Shown: positions 1 to 6,847, counted from the first letter of the stretch. The stretch: 18,706 bases of DNA from Acetobacteraceae bacterium (GCA_947446625.1 CANFIE010000025.1:1-18706), one strand, 5' to 3'. Notes: generated from the letters alone by a model not told the origin. Program-made: numbers and translations.

Positions 1-164
1 ATGCCTTCATCCACGGCTTCCACTTCCATGGTGGCCTTGTCGGTCTCAATCTCGGCGATGATATCGCCGGACTTCACCACATCGCCTTCCTGCTTCAGCC
101 AGCGGGCCAGCGTGCCTTCCGTCATGGTCGGGGAAAGCGCGGGCATCAGGATGTTGGTCGCCAT
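1..164 (-). CDS. pdhC: Pyruvate dehydrogenase E2 (dihydrolipoamide acetyltransferase), N-terminal fragment
   Basis: Only the first 54 codons are in the window; the gene runs off the left edge. The visible part is a lipoyl domain: it starts MATNILMPALSPTMTEG, and the lipoylation motif ETDKATME places the lipoyl lysine at residue 43. E2 would transfer the acetyl group from E1 to CoA as the core of the cytoplasmic pyruvate dehydrogenase complex. The start at 164 is supported by AGGGAGA a few bases upstream, and it follows the pdhB stop after 18 nt, so it is the third gene of a pdhA-pdhB-pdhC operon. The E2 call rests on this context, because a lipoyl domain alone could also belong to another 2-oxoacid dehydrogenase E2. 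The nucleotide sequence is strikingly like the lipoyl segment of the preceding gene. Confidence 0.85.
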   Translation of the reverse strand, partial: MATNILMPALSPTMTEGTLARWLKQEGDVVKSGDIIAEIETDKATMEVEAVDEG

Positions 165-182
165 GTCTCGCGTCTCCCTTGT

Positions 183-1523
183 TTATTTGTACGTCACGCG
201 TTTCGCGGCGGCCACAATCTCGGCCACCGTCGGCAGGGCAAGCTTTTCCAGGTTGGCGGCGTAGGGCATGGGAATGTCCTTGCCGGTCACGCGCACGGGC
301 GGCGCGTCCAGCCAGTCAAACGCCAACTCCATCACCTGCATGGCCACCTCGGTGCCCACATTGGCGTAGGGCCAGCCTTCCTCGATGGTCACCAGCCGGT
401 TGGTCTTGCGCACGCTCGCGGCAATGGTTTCGGCATCCAGCGGGCGAATGCTGCGCAGGTTCACCACCTCGGCCTCAATGCCTTCCTTGGCCAGTTCCTC
501 GGCCGCCTGCATGGCCCAGGACACCGCGATGGAATAGGCCACCAGCGTCACGTCCTTGCCCACGCGCTCCACCTTGGCGCGGCCAATCGGCAGCACGAAG
601 TCCTCGTCGGTCGGGCACTCGAAGGTTTGGCCGTAGAGAATCTCGTTCTCCAGCACAATCACCGGGTTGGGGTCGCGAATGGCGGCGCGCAGCAGCCCCT
701 TGGCGTCGGCCGCGCTCCAGGGCGCCACCACCTTCAGGCCGGGCACATGCGCGTACCAGCTGGCGTAGCACTGGCTGTGCTGCGCGGCCACGCGCGCCGC
801 GGCGCCATTGGGGCCACGGAACACAATCGGGCAGCCCAGCTGACCACCGCTCATGTACAGCGTTTTCGCGGCGCTGTTGATGATGTGGTCGATCGCCTGC
901 ATCGAGAAGTTGAAGGTCATGAACTCGACAATCGGCTTCAGCCCGGTCATCGCCGCGCCCACCGCCATGCCGGTGAAACCATGCTCGGTAATCGGCGTGT
1001 CGATCACCCGCTTCGGCCCGAACTCATCCAGCAGGCCCTGGCTGATCTTGTAGGCGCCCTGATACTGCGCCACTTCCTCGCCCAGCAGAAACACATCGGC
1101 GTCGCGCCGCATTTCCGCGGCCATGGCGTCGCGCAATGCCTCGCGCACCGTGGTCGGCTTGGTCGGCCCCCATTCGGGTTCAGGCGCCACAACGGCGGCG
1201 CTGGGCGCCACGGCCACTGCCGCCGGAGCAGCGGCCGCAGGTGCGGCAGCCGGCGCAGCGGCGGCGGGCAGGGCCGCGCCGGTGCCGCCATCCAACTCGG
1301 CAATGGTGCTGTTCACCGCCACACCCTCGGTGCCCTCGGGCACGAGGATGCGGGTCAGCACGCCCTCATCCACCGCCTCCACTTCCATCGTGGCCTTGTC
1401 GGTCTCAATCTCGGCGATCACATCGCCGGACTTCACCGAATCGCCTTCCTGCTTCAGCCAGCGCGCCAGCTTGCCCTCGGTCATGGTCGGGCTCAGCGCC
1501 GGCATCAAAATCGCAGTCGCCAT
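183..1523 (-). CDS. pdhB: Pyruvate dehydrogenase E1 component subunit beta with N-terminal lipoyl domain
   Basis: This is the beta subunit of thiamine-diphosphate-dependent E1, which decarboxylates pyruvate and reductively acetylates the lipoyl group. The product is 446 aa. Residues 1-80 are a lipoyl domain with ETDKATME and the lipoyl lysine at 43. Residues about 81-118 are a flexible Ala/Pro-rich linker. From about 122 comes the transketolase-like pyrimidine-binding domain (TVREALRDAMAAEM, then ITEHGFTGMAVGAAM), followed by the C-terminal transketolase domain. An in-frame start exists 30 codons upstream, but it lies inside pdhA; the ATG at 1523 gives the canonical lipoyl start. The pdhA stop and this ATG are separated by a single base (TGAGATG), so the two are probably translationally coupled. 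A lipoyl domain on E1-beta is known in several Alphaproteobacteria such as Zymomonas and Sinorhizobium, so it is family-typical. Confidence 0.95.
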   Translation of the reverse strand: MATAILMPALSPTMTEGKLARWLKQEGDSVKSGDVIAEIETDKATMEVEAVDEGVLTRILVPEGTEGVAVNSTIAELDGGTGAALPAAAAPAAAPAAAAPAAVAVAPSAAVVAPEPEWGPTKPTTVREALRDAMAAEMRRDADVFLLGEEVAQYQGAYKISQGLLDEFGPKRVIDTPITEHGFTGMAVGAAMTGLKPIVEFMTFNFSMQAIDHIINSAAKTLYMSGGQLGCPIVFRGPNGAAARVAAQHSQCYASWYAHVPGLKVVAPWSAADAKGLLRAAIRDPNPVIVLENEILYGQTFECPTDEDFVLPIGRAKVERVGKDVTLVAYSIAVSWAMQAAEELAKEGIEAEVVNLRSIRPLDAETIAASVRKTNRLVTIEEGWPYANVGTEVAMQVMELAFDWLDAPPVRVTGKDIPMPYAANLEKLALPTVAEIVAAAKRVTYK

Positions 1524-1524
1524 C

Positions 1525-2553
1525 TCAGCGGGCCTCCAGCAGCACGTCGGTCCACAGCTCGGCCTCATCAGGCTCCGGGCTGCTCTGCGCAAAATCAGCG
1601 GCGTCCTGCACAATCACCTTCACGGCGTCGTCAATCGCCTTCAGCTCGGCCTCGGTCACGTCCAGTTCCAGCAGTGCCGTGCGCGCGGTCTCGATGCAGT
1701 CATGCTGCTCGCGCATCTTCTGCACTTCCTCGCGGGTGCGGTACTTGGCCGGGTCACTCATGGAATGGCCGCGATACCGGTAGGTCTTCATCTCCAGCAG
1801 ATAAGGCCCCAGGCCGGCGCGGCAATGCGCCGCCGCCCGTTCGGAGGCTTCCTTCACCGCGGCCACGCTCATGCCGTCCACCGCCTCACCGGGAATGCCC
1901 CAGGGGCTGCCATTCTTGCTCAGGTCCAGGCTGGCACTGGCGCGGTCCACGCTGGTGCCCATGCCGTACTTGTTATTCTCAATCACGAAGATCACCGGCA
2001 GCTTCATCAGCGCCGCCAGGTTGAAGCTCTCATACACCTGGCCCTGGTTGCTGGCGCCTTCACCGAAATAGGCCACCGAGACATTGGTGTTGCCGCGATA
2101 CCAGTTGGCGAAGCCCAGGCCGTTGCCCAGCGAAACCTGCGCGCCGACGATGCCGTGGCCGCCGTAGAACCCCTTTTCGCGGCTGAACATGTGCATGCTG
2201 CCGCCCTTGCCCTTGGAATAGCCGCCAATGCGCCCGGTCAGCTCGGCCATCACGCCCCGGGCATCCATGCCGGTGGCCAGCATATGGCCGTGGTCGCGGT
2301 AGCTGGTAATCACCTGGTCACCCGGGATCATGCAGGTCTGCATGCCCACCACCACGGCCTCCTGGCCGATATAAAGGTGGCAGAACCCGCCGATGAGCCC
2401 CATGCCGTAGAGCTGCCCGGCCTTCTCCTCAAACCGGCGGATCAGCAGCATGTCGCGATAGGCCTGCTGCAATTGTTCCTTCGTCAGCACCGGCTCTCGG
2501 TTAGAGCCCTTGGCCCGTCGCCGGGTGGTGGCGCCTTCGGCTGCCTGGACCAT
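1525..2553 (-). CDS. pdhA: Pyruvate dehydrogenase E1 component subunit alpha
   Basis: The 342-aa product is the alpha subunit of E1, which binds thiamine diphosphate and magnesium and decarboxylates pyruvate with PdhB. Visible family features are the N-terminal YRDMLLIRRFEEKAGQLYGMG segment (about 32-52), the YRDHGH active-site region near 85-90, the diphosphate/metal motif GEGASNQG (164-171) ending in IENN (191-194), and the YRYRGHSMSDPAKYR loop (258-272). The usual motif begins GDG; here it reads GEG, with Glu165 in place of the metal-ligand Asp. The length is normal for the short bacterial heterotetrameric type. The start at 2553 is preceded by AAGGAG at a normal distance. It is the first gene of the pdhABC operon, so the promoter should lie in 2554-2820. 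Confidence 0.95.
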   Translation of the reverse strand: MVQAAEGATTRRRAKGSNREPVLTKEQLQQAYRDMLLIRRFEEKAGQLYGMGLIGGFCHLYIGQEAVVVGMQTCMIPGDQVITSYRDHGHMLATGMDARGVMAELTGRIGGYSKGKGGSMHMFSREKGFYGGHGIVGAQVSLGNGLGFANWYRGNTNVSVAYFGEGASNQGQVYESFNLAALMKLPVIFVIENNKYGMGTSVDRASASLDLSKNGSPWGIPGEAVDGMSVAAVKEASERAAAHCRAGLGPYLLEMKTYRYRGHSMSDPAKYRTREEVQKMREQHDCIETARTALLELDVTEAELKAIDDAVKVIVQDAADFAQSSPEPDEAELWTDVLLEAR

Positions 2554-2820
2554 ACCGCTGCTCCTTCTGCTGTCGATGTCACATCATCTACGTGCCCCTA
2601 TGCCTGACACAAGTGACCGAGGGGAGAAAAAAAGCGCGTTGTTGCAACGCAATACGATGATTAACGCGATTTTGGTTAACATGAATTTCCATGCCCTTAG
2701 CCGCGCAAAAACAGCGTTGCGCCAAGCCGCTTTCCCGCGCAAGAACCGTGCGGCGCAGCCCGTTTGGGCGCATTATCCGCACCCTGTGCCCACTCCTGCG
2801 CCCCATTGAGGATCGCACCC
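2554..2820. other. Divergent intergenic region between pdhA and the dioxygenase gene
   Basis: This 267-bp gap separates two outward-reading genes, so promoters for both the pdh operon (leftward) and the dioxygenase gene (rightward) should lie here. The part from about 2621 to 2695 is clearly richer in A and T than the surrounding coding DNA, as expected for promoter DNA. I could not pick a convincing pair of -35/-10 boxes with correct spacing on either strand. No small gene with a good ribosome binding site was seen. Confidence 0.5.
2634..2650 (-). terminator. Hairpin followed by a T-run upstream of pdhA (terminator- or attenuator-like)
   Basis: Read on the minus strand, GCGTTG-CAA-CAACGC forms a six-base-pair stem with a three-base loop (2636-2650). 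It is followed by GC and seven consecutive T residues (2627-2633), the form of an intrinsic terminator. It lies about 80 bp before the pdhA start. It could stop leftward read-through coming from the ftsB side, or it could sit in the pdhA leader. The stem is short, so strength is uncertain. Confidence 0.45.
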
Positions 2821-3837
2821 ATGCCCGGCTGGGCCCGCTGGCTGCTCACCCCGCTGCATGCCCTGGCCCTGGCCAGCGGCGCCAAGTCCTTCCAGGGCAA
2901 CCCGCTGCTGGGCAGCGCCCGGCTGTACCTGGCCCGCCGCCGCCTGGCGCTGCGCCTGGGCGCCCACCGCCGCGCCCAGCTGGCTGCCCTGCTCTCCCCG
3001 GCCGAGCGCGCCGCCTTCGACCGCGATGGCTACCTGGTGCTGCCCAATTTCCTGCCCGCGCCGGGCTTCGCCACGCTCAGCGCCGAGTTGCTCGGCTGGC
3101 AGGCCCCGGCACGGGAATTCGCGGACGGCTCCACCCTCACCCGCCTGCTGCCGCTGGACGCGCTGAGCCTGCGCCACCTGCCCGCCACCCGCGCCGCCCT
3201 GGCCAGCCCGCGCTACCAGGGGCTGCACGCCTATGCCGGCAGTTTCCGCGCCGCGCCCTTCACCTTTGTGCAGAGCGTGTTCAGCGGCGTGCGCCCCGCC
3301 CCGCCAGATGTGCAGAGCCATTGGCACATCGACACCTTCCACCCCACGGTGAAGTCCTGGCTCTTCCTCACCCCCGTGGCGGCTGGGGAAGCCGGCTTCA
3401 CCTACGTCCCCGGCTCGCACCGGCCCACGCGGCGGCATCTGGCGTGGGAAAGGCGGCTGTCGCGCAGCGCCGCGCAGTCACCCGATGCGATGACGCGCGA
3501 AGGCTCGCTGCGGCTGGACGACGCCACCCTGGCGCGGCTGGGCCATGCAGCGCCGGTCAAGCTGGCCGTGGCGCCCAACACGCTGGTCATCGCCGATACC
3601 AGCGGCATCCATCGGCGCGGCCTGAGCGATGGCAGCGCCAGCCGCATTGCCATCTGGGCCTATGGCCGGGGCAGCCCCTTCCTGCCCTGGGCCTGGGCGC
3701 CGTTCAGCCGCCTGCCAGGGCGTGGCCTGGCGGTGCGGGCGCTATGGGCGGGGCAGGACCTGTTGGCCCGGCTGCGCGGCCGACAGGGCGGCTGGCGCTG
3801 GGTAGGCCAGCGCATGGCGGCAACGCCGCCGGAGTAA
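2821..3837 (+). CDS. Phytanoyl-CoA dioxygenase (PhyH) family protein
   Basis: The 338-aa product looks like a non-haem Fe(II)/2-oxoglutarate-dependent oxygenase of the PhyH group. AFDRDGYLVLPNFL (about 65-78) is the typical opening of the domain. SHWHIDTFHP carries the HxD iron ligands His169 and Asp171. GIHRRG supplies the distal His264, and SRIAIW supplies Arg275, the likely 2-oxoglutarate carboxylate contact. GEAGFTYVPGSH (189-200) is also family-typical. All three metal ligands are present, so it is probably active; its substrate cannot be told from sequence. The ATG at 2821 is chosen because GAGGA precedes it at about 10 nt; a longer in-frame version from 2764 lacks this. It faces away from pdhA and converges on ftsB. 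The last codons are followed by an imperfect tandem copy of the gene's own 3' end. Confidence 0.85.
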   Translation: MPGWARWLLTPLHALALASGAKSFQGNPLLGSARLYLARRRLALRLGAHRRAQLAALLSPAERAAFDRDGYLVLPNFLPAPGFATLSAELLGWQAPAREFADGSTLTRLLPLDALSLRHLPATRAALASPRYQGLHAYAGSFRAAPFTFVQSVFSGVRPAPPDVQSHWHIDTFHPTVKSWLFLTPVAAGEAGFTYVPGSHRPTRRHLAWERRLSRSAAQSPDAMTREGSLRLDDATLARLGHAAPVKLAVAPNTLVIADTSGIHRRGLSDGSASRIAIWAYGRGSPFLPWAWAPFSRLPGRGLAVRALWAGQDLLARLRGRQGGWRWVGQRMAATPPE

Positions 3838-3864
3838 TGGTTGCGGCAACGCCGCCCGAATGAT
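3815..3864. repeat. Imperfect 24-bp tandem duplication at the 3' end of the dioxygenase gene, each copy palindromic
   Basis: Positions 3815-3838 and 3841-3864 match at 20 of 24 bases, with an offset of 26. Each copy contains a hairpin: GGCGGC-AAC-GCCGCC at 3816-3830 and GCGGC-AAC-GCCGC at 3843-3855. Because 26 is not a multiple of three, the second copy lies in another frame, yet it also reads AATPPE-stop, like the true C terminus. The hairpins lie between two convergent genes and might help end transcription, though no T-run follows. Confidence 0.7.
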
Positions 3865-4226
3865 CAGCGCTCGGCCGGGGCCAGCCGCTGGCTCGGTTCG
3901 TAGGGGAAGACCAGTTCGTCGCGGCCCACCTGCAGGCCAAGCTGGCGGGCGCGCTCGTCCAGCATGTCGCGGTCGGGGCCTGGCCCGCTGTCGCCCATCA
4001 TGGCGTTGCGCTCGTTCAGCTCGCGCAATTCCAGGTTCAGCTGCGCCAGCCGGGTCTGGCGTTCCTCAATGGTGGCGCGCACCCGTTCCTGGGCCAGGCT
4101 GCCGCGGTCGCCATGAATTGTGTTCCACACAATGCCCGCGCACAGGCTGGCCAGCGCAATTGGCGGCAGCACCGCCCAGGCGGCGCGCTTCAACCCGTGC
4201 AGGATTTTGCTGAAAAAGGCTTGCAT
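3864..4226 (-). CDS. ftsB: FtsB/DivIC-family septum formation initiator protein
   Basis: The 120-aa product has a short cytoplasmic N terminus and one membrane-spanning segment (about 15-34, AVLPPIALASLCAGIVW). A periplasmic coiled-coil stretch rich in Glu, Arg and Leu follows (about 42-76). The C-terminal block DMLDERARQLGLQVGRDELVFPY (87-109) is typical of this family. FtsB bridges FtsL and FtsQ in the divisome and is needed for septal peptidoglycan synthesis. Its place between eno and pdhA is the usual alphaproteobacterial context and supports the call, since the family is short and weakly conserved. No strong Shine-Dalgarno sequence precedes the ATG at 4226. A hairpin separates it from eno, so it may have its own promoter. 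Confidence 0.85.
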   Translation of the reverse strand: MQAFFSKILHGLKRAAWAVLPPIALASLCAGIVWNTIHGDRGSLAQERVRATIEERQTRLAQLNLELRELNERNAMMGDSGPGPDRDMLDERARQLGLQVGRDELVFPYEPSQRLAPAER

Positions 4227-4255
4227 ATGCGGCGAGCGAAACCCTGGGGAAGAAC

Positions 4256-4265
4256 CCCTATAGGG
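4256..4265. other. Ten-bp perfect palindrome CCCTATAGGG upstream of ftsB
   Basis: The palindrome lies 30 bp before the ftsB start codon, in the eno-ftsB gap. It could be part of an operator or core promoter for ftsB, but ten bases are weak evidence and no second copy was found nearby. Confidence 0.3.
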
Positions 4266-4299
4266 AATCAGCTACGCCCAGGCTTGGCAAGCGGGTAAT

Positions 4300-4332
4300 C
4301 CCGCGACTCGCCATATTTCAGCGAGTCGCGGG
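4300..4332 (-). terminator. Strong hairpin just after eno
   Basis: CCCGCGACTCGC (4300-4311) and GCGAGTCGCGGG (4321-4332) form a perfect 12-base-pair stem around the loop CATATTTCA. It begins 18 bp past the eno stop codon in the direction of transcription. No real T-run follows on the minus strand (ATTACCCGC), so it may be a Rho-assisted terminator or an RNA-stabilising structure. Confidence 0.6.
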
Positions 4333-4350
4333 TAAGGGTCGGTTAAGTCT

Positions 4351-5628
4351 TCAGCGCTTCAGAATGGAACGGCCGGCATAGCGCGCCGCCGCACCCAAAT
4401 CCTGCTCAATCCGGATCAACTGGTTGTACTTGGCCAGGCGGTCGGAACGGCTGAGCGAGCCGGTCTTGATCTGCCCGCAATTGGTGGCCACGGCCAGGTC
4501 GGCAATGGTGCTGTCCTCGGTCTCGCCCGAGCGATGCGACATCACCGCCGTGTAGCCGGCGCGATGCGCCATCTCCACCGCTTCCAGCGTCTCCGACAGC
4601 GTGCCGATCTGGTTGACCTTCACCAGGATGCTGTTGGCCGTACCGGTCAGAATGCCCTGGCGCAGGCGCTCCGGGTTGGTCACGAACAAATCGTCACCCA
4701 CCAGCTGCACCTTCTTGCCCAGGCGCTCGGTCAGCAGCTTCCAGCCGGCCCAGTCGTCTTCCGACATGCCGTCCTCGATGCTGATGATCGGCCACTTGGC
4801 GCACAGCCCGGCAAGGTAATCCACCATGCCGGCGCTATCAAAGCTCTTGCCCTCGCCATCCAGCTTGTACAGGCCGTCGTGGAAGAACTCGGTGGCGGCG
4901 CAGTCCAGGGCGAACATGATGTCCTCGCCCACCTTGTGGCCGGCGGCCTCGCAGGCCTTGGCGATGAAGCCCAGCGCCTCATCCGCGCTGCCGATGTTGG
5001 GCGCGAAGCCGCCTTCGTCGCCCACATTGGTGTTGTGGTGCGCGTCATGCAGCGCCTTCTTCAGGCTGGCGAAGCATTCGGCGCCAATCCGCACCGCGTC
5101 GGCGCCGCTGCCGGCATTCACCGGCATGATCATGAATTCCTGGATGTCGATGGGGTTGTCGGCATGCTTGCCGCCATTGATGATGTTCATCATCGGCACC
5201 GGCAGGGTGCGGGCATAGGCGCCGCCCACATAGCGATACAGCGGCAGGCCATGATCCTCGGCCGCCGCCTTGGCCACCGCCAGGGAGACAGCGAGGATGG
5301 CATTGGCCCCCAGCCGCGCCTTGTTGGGCGTGCCGTCCAGCTCAATCATCAACTCGTCGATCTTCACCTGCTCGGTGGGGTCCATGCCGCCGATGGCGTC
5401 GAAAATCTCGCCTTCCACCGCGGCGATGGCCTTCAGCACACCCTTGCCGCCGTAGCGGGACTTGTCGCCGTCACGCAGCTCCACCGCCTCATGCGCGCCG
5501 GTGGAGGCGCCCGAGGGCACGGCGGCGCGGCCAGTGGCGCCGCTGTCCAGCATCACTTCGGCCTCAACCGTGGGGTTGCCACGGCTGTCGAGGATTTCAC
5601 GAGCAACGATATCGGTGATGGCGGCCAT
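4351..5628 (-). CDS. eno: Enolase (phosphopyruvate hydratase)
   Basis: The 425-aa enzyme converts 2-phosphoglycerate to phosphoenolpyruvate in glycolysis and the reverse in gluconeogenesis. Its length is normal for the family. The N terminus ITDIVAREILDSRGNPTVE is canonical. The mobile loop PSGASTG is at 38-44. The catalytic acid/base residues are Glu205 (in VGDEGGFAPN) and Lys337 (in LVKVNQIGT). Magnesium ligands are Asp242, Glu285 and Asp312. The signature SHRSGETEDSTIADLAV runs from 364. The frame stays open 51 codons upstream, but the ATG at 5628 gives the family start and has GGAGA about 10 nt before it. It is flanked by a terminator of the upstream gene and by its own downstream hairpin, so it is probably transcribed alone. 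Confidence 0.98.
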   Translation of the reverse strand: MAAITDIVAREILDSRGNPTVEAEVMLDSGATGRAAVPSGASTGAHEAVELRDGDKSRYGGKGVLKAIAAVEGEIFDAIGGMDPTEQVKIDELMIELDGTPNKARLGANAILAVSLAVAKAAAEDHGLPLYRYVGGAYARTLPVPMMNIINGGKHADNPIDIQEFMIMPVNAGSGADAVRIGAECFASLKKALHDAHHNTNVGDEGGFAPNIGSADEALGFIAKACEAAGHKVGEDIMFALDCAATEFFHDGLYKLDGEGKSFDSAGMVDYLAGLCAKWPIISIEDGMSEDDWAGWKLLTERLGKKVQLVGDDLFVTNPERLRQGILTGTANSILVKVNQIGTLSETLEAVEMAHRAGYTAVMSHRSGETEDSTIADLAVATNCGQIKTGSLSRSDRLAKYNQLIRIEQDLGAAARYAGRSILKR

Positions 5629-5661
5629 GGGTGGCGGTTCTCCGGCAGGGGCGTGTGCGCG

Positions 5662-5690
5662 CGGATAGGCCCGCCAGGGCGCGGCGGCAA
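5662..5690 (-). promoter_or_regulatory. Candidate eno promoter
   Basis: On the minus strand, TTGCCG (5690-5685) and TATCCG (5667-5662) are separated by exactly 17 bp. This leaves a leader of about 25-30 nt to the eno start. The boxes match the housekeeping sigma-factor consensus only in part. Position between the preceding gene's terminator and eno supports a promoter here. Confidence 0.4.
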
Positions 5691-5757
5691 GAGGGTGGGG
5701 GTTGAATTCCCCGCCAGCACCGCGCGAAGGGCAGCGCCCGGCCATCGCTTGGGCAGC

Positions 5758-5791
5758 AAAAAGCCGGCCCACGCATGGCAAGGGCCGGCTT
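5758..5791 (-). terminator. Rho-independent terminator of the unknown lipoprotein gene
   Basis: AAGCCGGCCC (5761-5770) and GGGCCGGCTT (5782-5791) form a perfect 10-base-pair stem with an 11-base loop. On the minus strand the arm ends in TT and is followed by TTT, giving a run of five T residues. It lies 46 bp past the stop codon of the gene ending at 5838 and isolates eno from it. Confidence 0.85.
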
Positions 5792-5837
5792 CAGCGTCAG
5801 CGGGCGGGGCTACCCCCACCCGGCATATCGCCCGGGC

Positions 5838-6791
5838 TTACTGCCCGGCGCGGCGGGTCTGCTCGCCCAGCGCGGTCAGGCGCTGCACGGCGGCCTCAAA
5901 GCCGGCCACCTTGGCATCGGCATCGGCGGCGCCTTCGTCCAGCGCATCATGCGCGGCCGACAGCGAGGCCAGCAGGGTGTAGAGCTGCGCCAGCGTGCCC
6001 GGCGCCGGGTCACCCTCCCGCACTTCCGCCACGGCGCGGAAAATGCCGTAGCGCTCGGCCGGGCCGGCGGTACGGTCGGCGCGCACGGCCGACAGGAAGC
6101 GGGCATGCGAGGCATCCAGCGCCAGGCGGCGGGTCCGGATGGCATTGCGCGCACCCGATTCCGCATTGGCGCCCAGCACCACCTGCAGCATCACGGTCAG
6201 GGCCTTCACCTGCGGCTCGGCCGCGCTGACCATTTCCGCCATGGCAACCCGGCTGCCACGATTCTTGGTCATGTGCTCCGGCAGGTCGGCCAGGCTGGTA
6301 ATGGCGGCCAGGCCGGCATCACGCACCGCCGTCGGCAGGTTCAGGTTGGCGGCGGTGCGCAGCTGGTCCAGCGCGCGGCGGGCCGATTCGGCCAGGTCGG
6401 TGCCCGAGGGGCTTTCCTTCGCCTGAATGGGAATGCCGGCAGCGGCCTGGGCCAGGATATGGCCGTAGTCGCCCAGCGCGGTGAAGGCCGGAGCCAGCAC
6501 GCGGCCGGTCAGCTCGGCGACGCTGGTCGAAGCGGGCTGCAGCTGCGCCGGGGCATTGCCGCCCAGGGCGTAGCCAATGGCGGTGTCCTCGCGGGCGGCA
6601 AGGTGTTCGAAGGCCTGCATGCGGCCCAGCGCGGTTTCCACCGCATGGTCGGCAGCCTCAACCGAAGTCGCAAAGCGCTCCGGCGTATTCATGGTGGCGC
6701 GGTCCCGGCGGGCGGCCGGTTCCTGGTTCATCTGGGCGCAACCCGCCACCATCAGCAGGGGTAGCGCAAGCAAGGCATAACGGCGCGACAT
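5838..6791 (-). CDS. Lipoprotein of unknown function
   Basis: The 317-aa product starts MSRRYALLALPLLMVAGCAQ, a classic lipoprotein signal peptide with the lipobox VAGC and the lipidated cysteine at residue 18. It should therefore be anchored in the inner or outer membrane, facing the periplasm. The remainder is Ala-rich, appears mainly helical, and contains no motif I recognise. The start at 6791 is six codons inside a longer open frame and is chosen because GGAGGA lies 8 nt upstream and the signal peptide begins there. A strong intrinsic terminator follows the gene. It occupies the place between pyrG and eno where many Alphaproteobacteria carry kdsA. I do not assign a function. Confidence 0.8.
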   Translation of the reverse strand: MSRRYALLALPLLMVAGCAQMNQEPAARRDRATMNTPERFATSVEAADHAVETALGRMQAFEHLAAREDTAIGYALGGNAPAQLQPASTSVAELTGRVLAPAFTALGDYGHILAQAAAGIPIQAKESPSGTDLAESARRALDQLRTAANLNLPTAVRDAGLAAITSLADLPEHMTKNRGSRVAMAEMVSAAEPQVKALTVMLQVVLGANAESGARNAIRTRRLALDASHARFLSAVRADRTAGPAERYGIFRAVAEVREGDPAPGTLAQLYTLLASLSAAHDALDEGAADADAKVAGFEAAVQRLTALGEQTRRAGQ

Positions 6792-6817
6792 GGCAAAGTT
6801 CCTCCACACGGTTGCAT

Positions 6818-6847
6818 AAATGCGCCGCAGTAAGGGGGCTTCGTCAA
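6818..6847 (-). promoter_or_regulatory. Candidate promoter for the lipoprotein gene
   Basis: On the minus strand, TTGACG (6847-6842) is a near-perfect -35 box. GCATTT (6823-6818) follows after 18 bp as a poor -10 box, and TTTATG overlaps just beyond it. The gap between pyrG and this gene is 89 bp with no convincing terminator, so co-transcription from pyrG is also possible. Confidence 0.35.

Noticed and set aside
627..2607. Two long plus-strand open frames opposite pdhA and pdhB
   Set aside because: Both are shadows of the pdh genes, with compositionally biased products and no recognisable domain.
4534..5982. A 482-codon plus-strand open frame opposite eno and the lipoprotein gene
   Set aside because: It crosses the end of one real gene, a strong terminator and the whole of eno, and its product has no domain.
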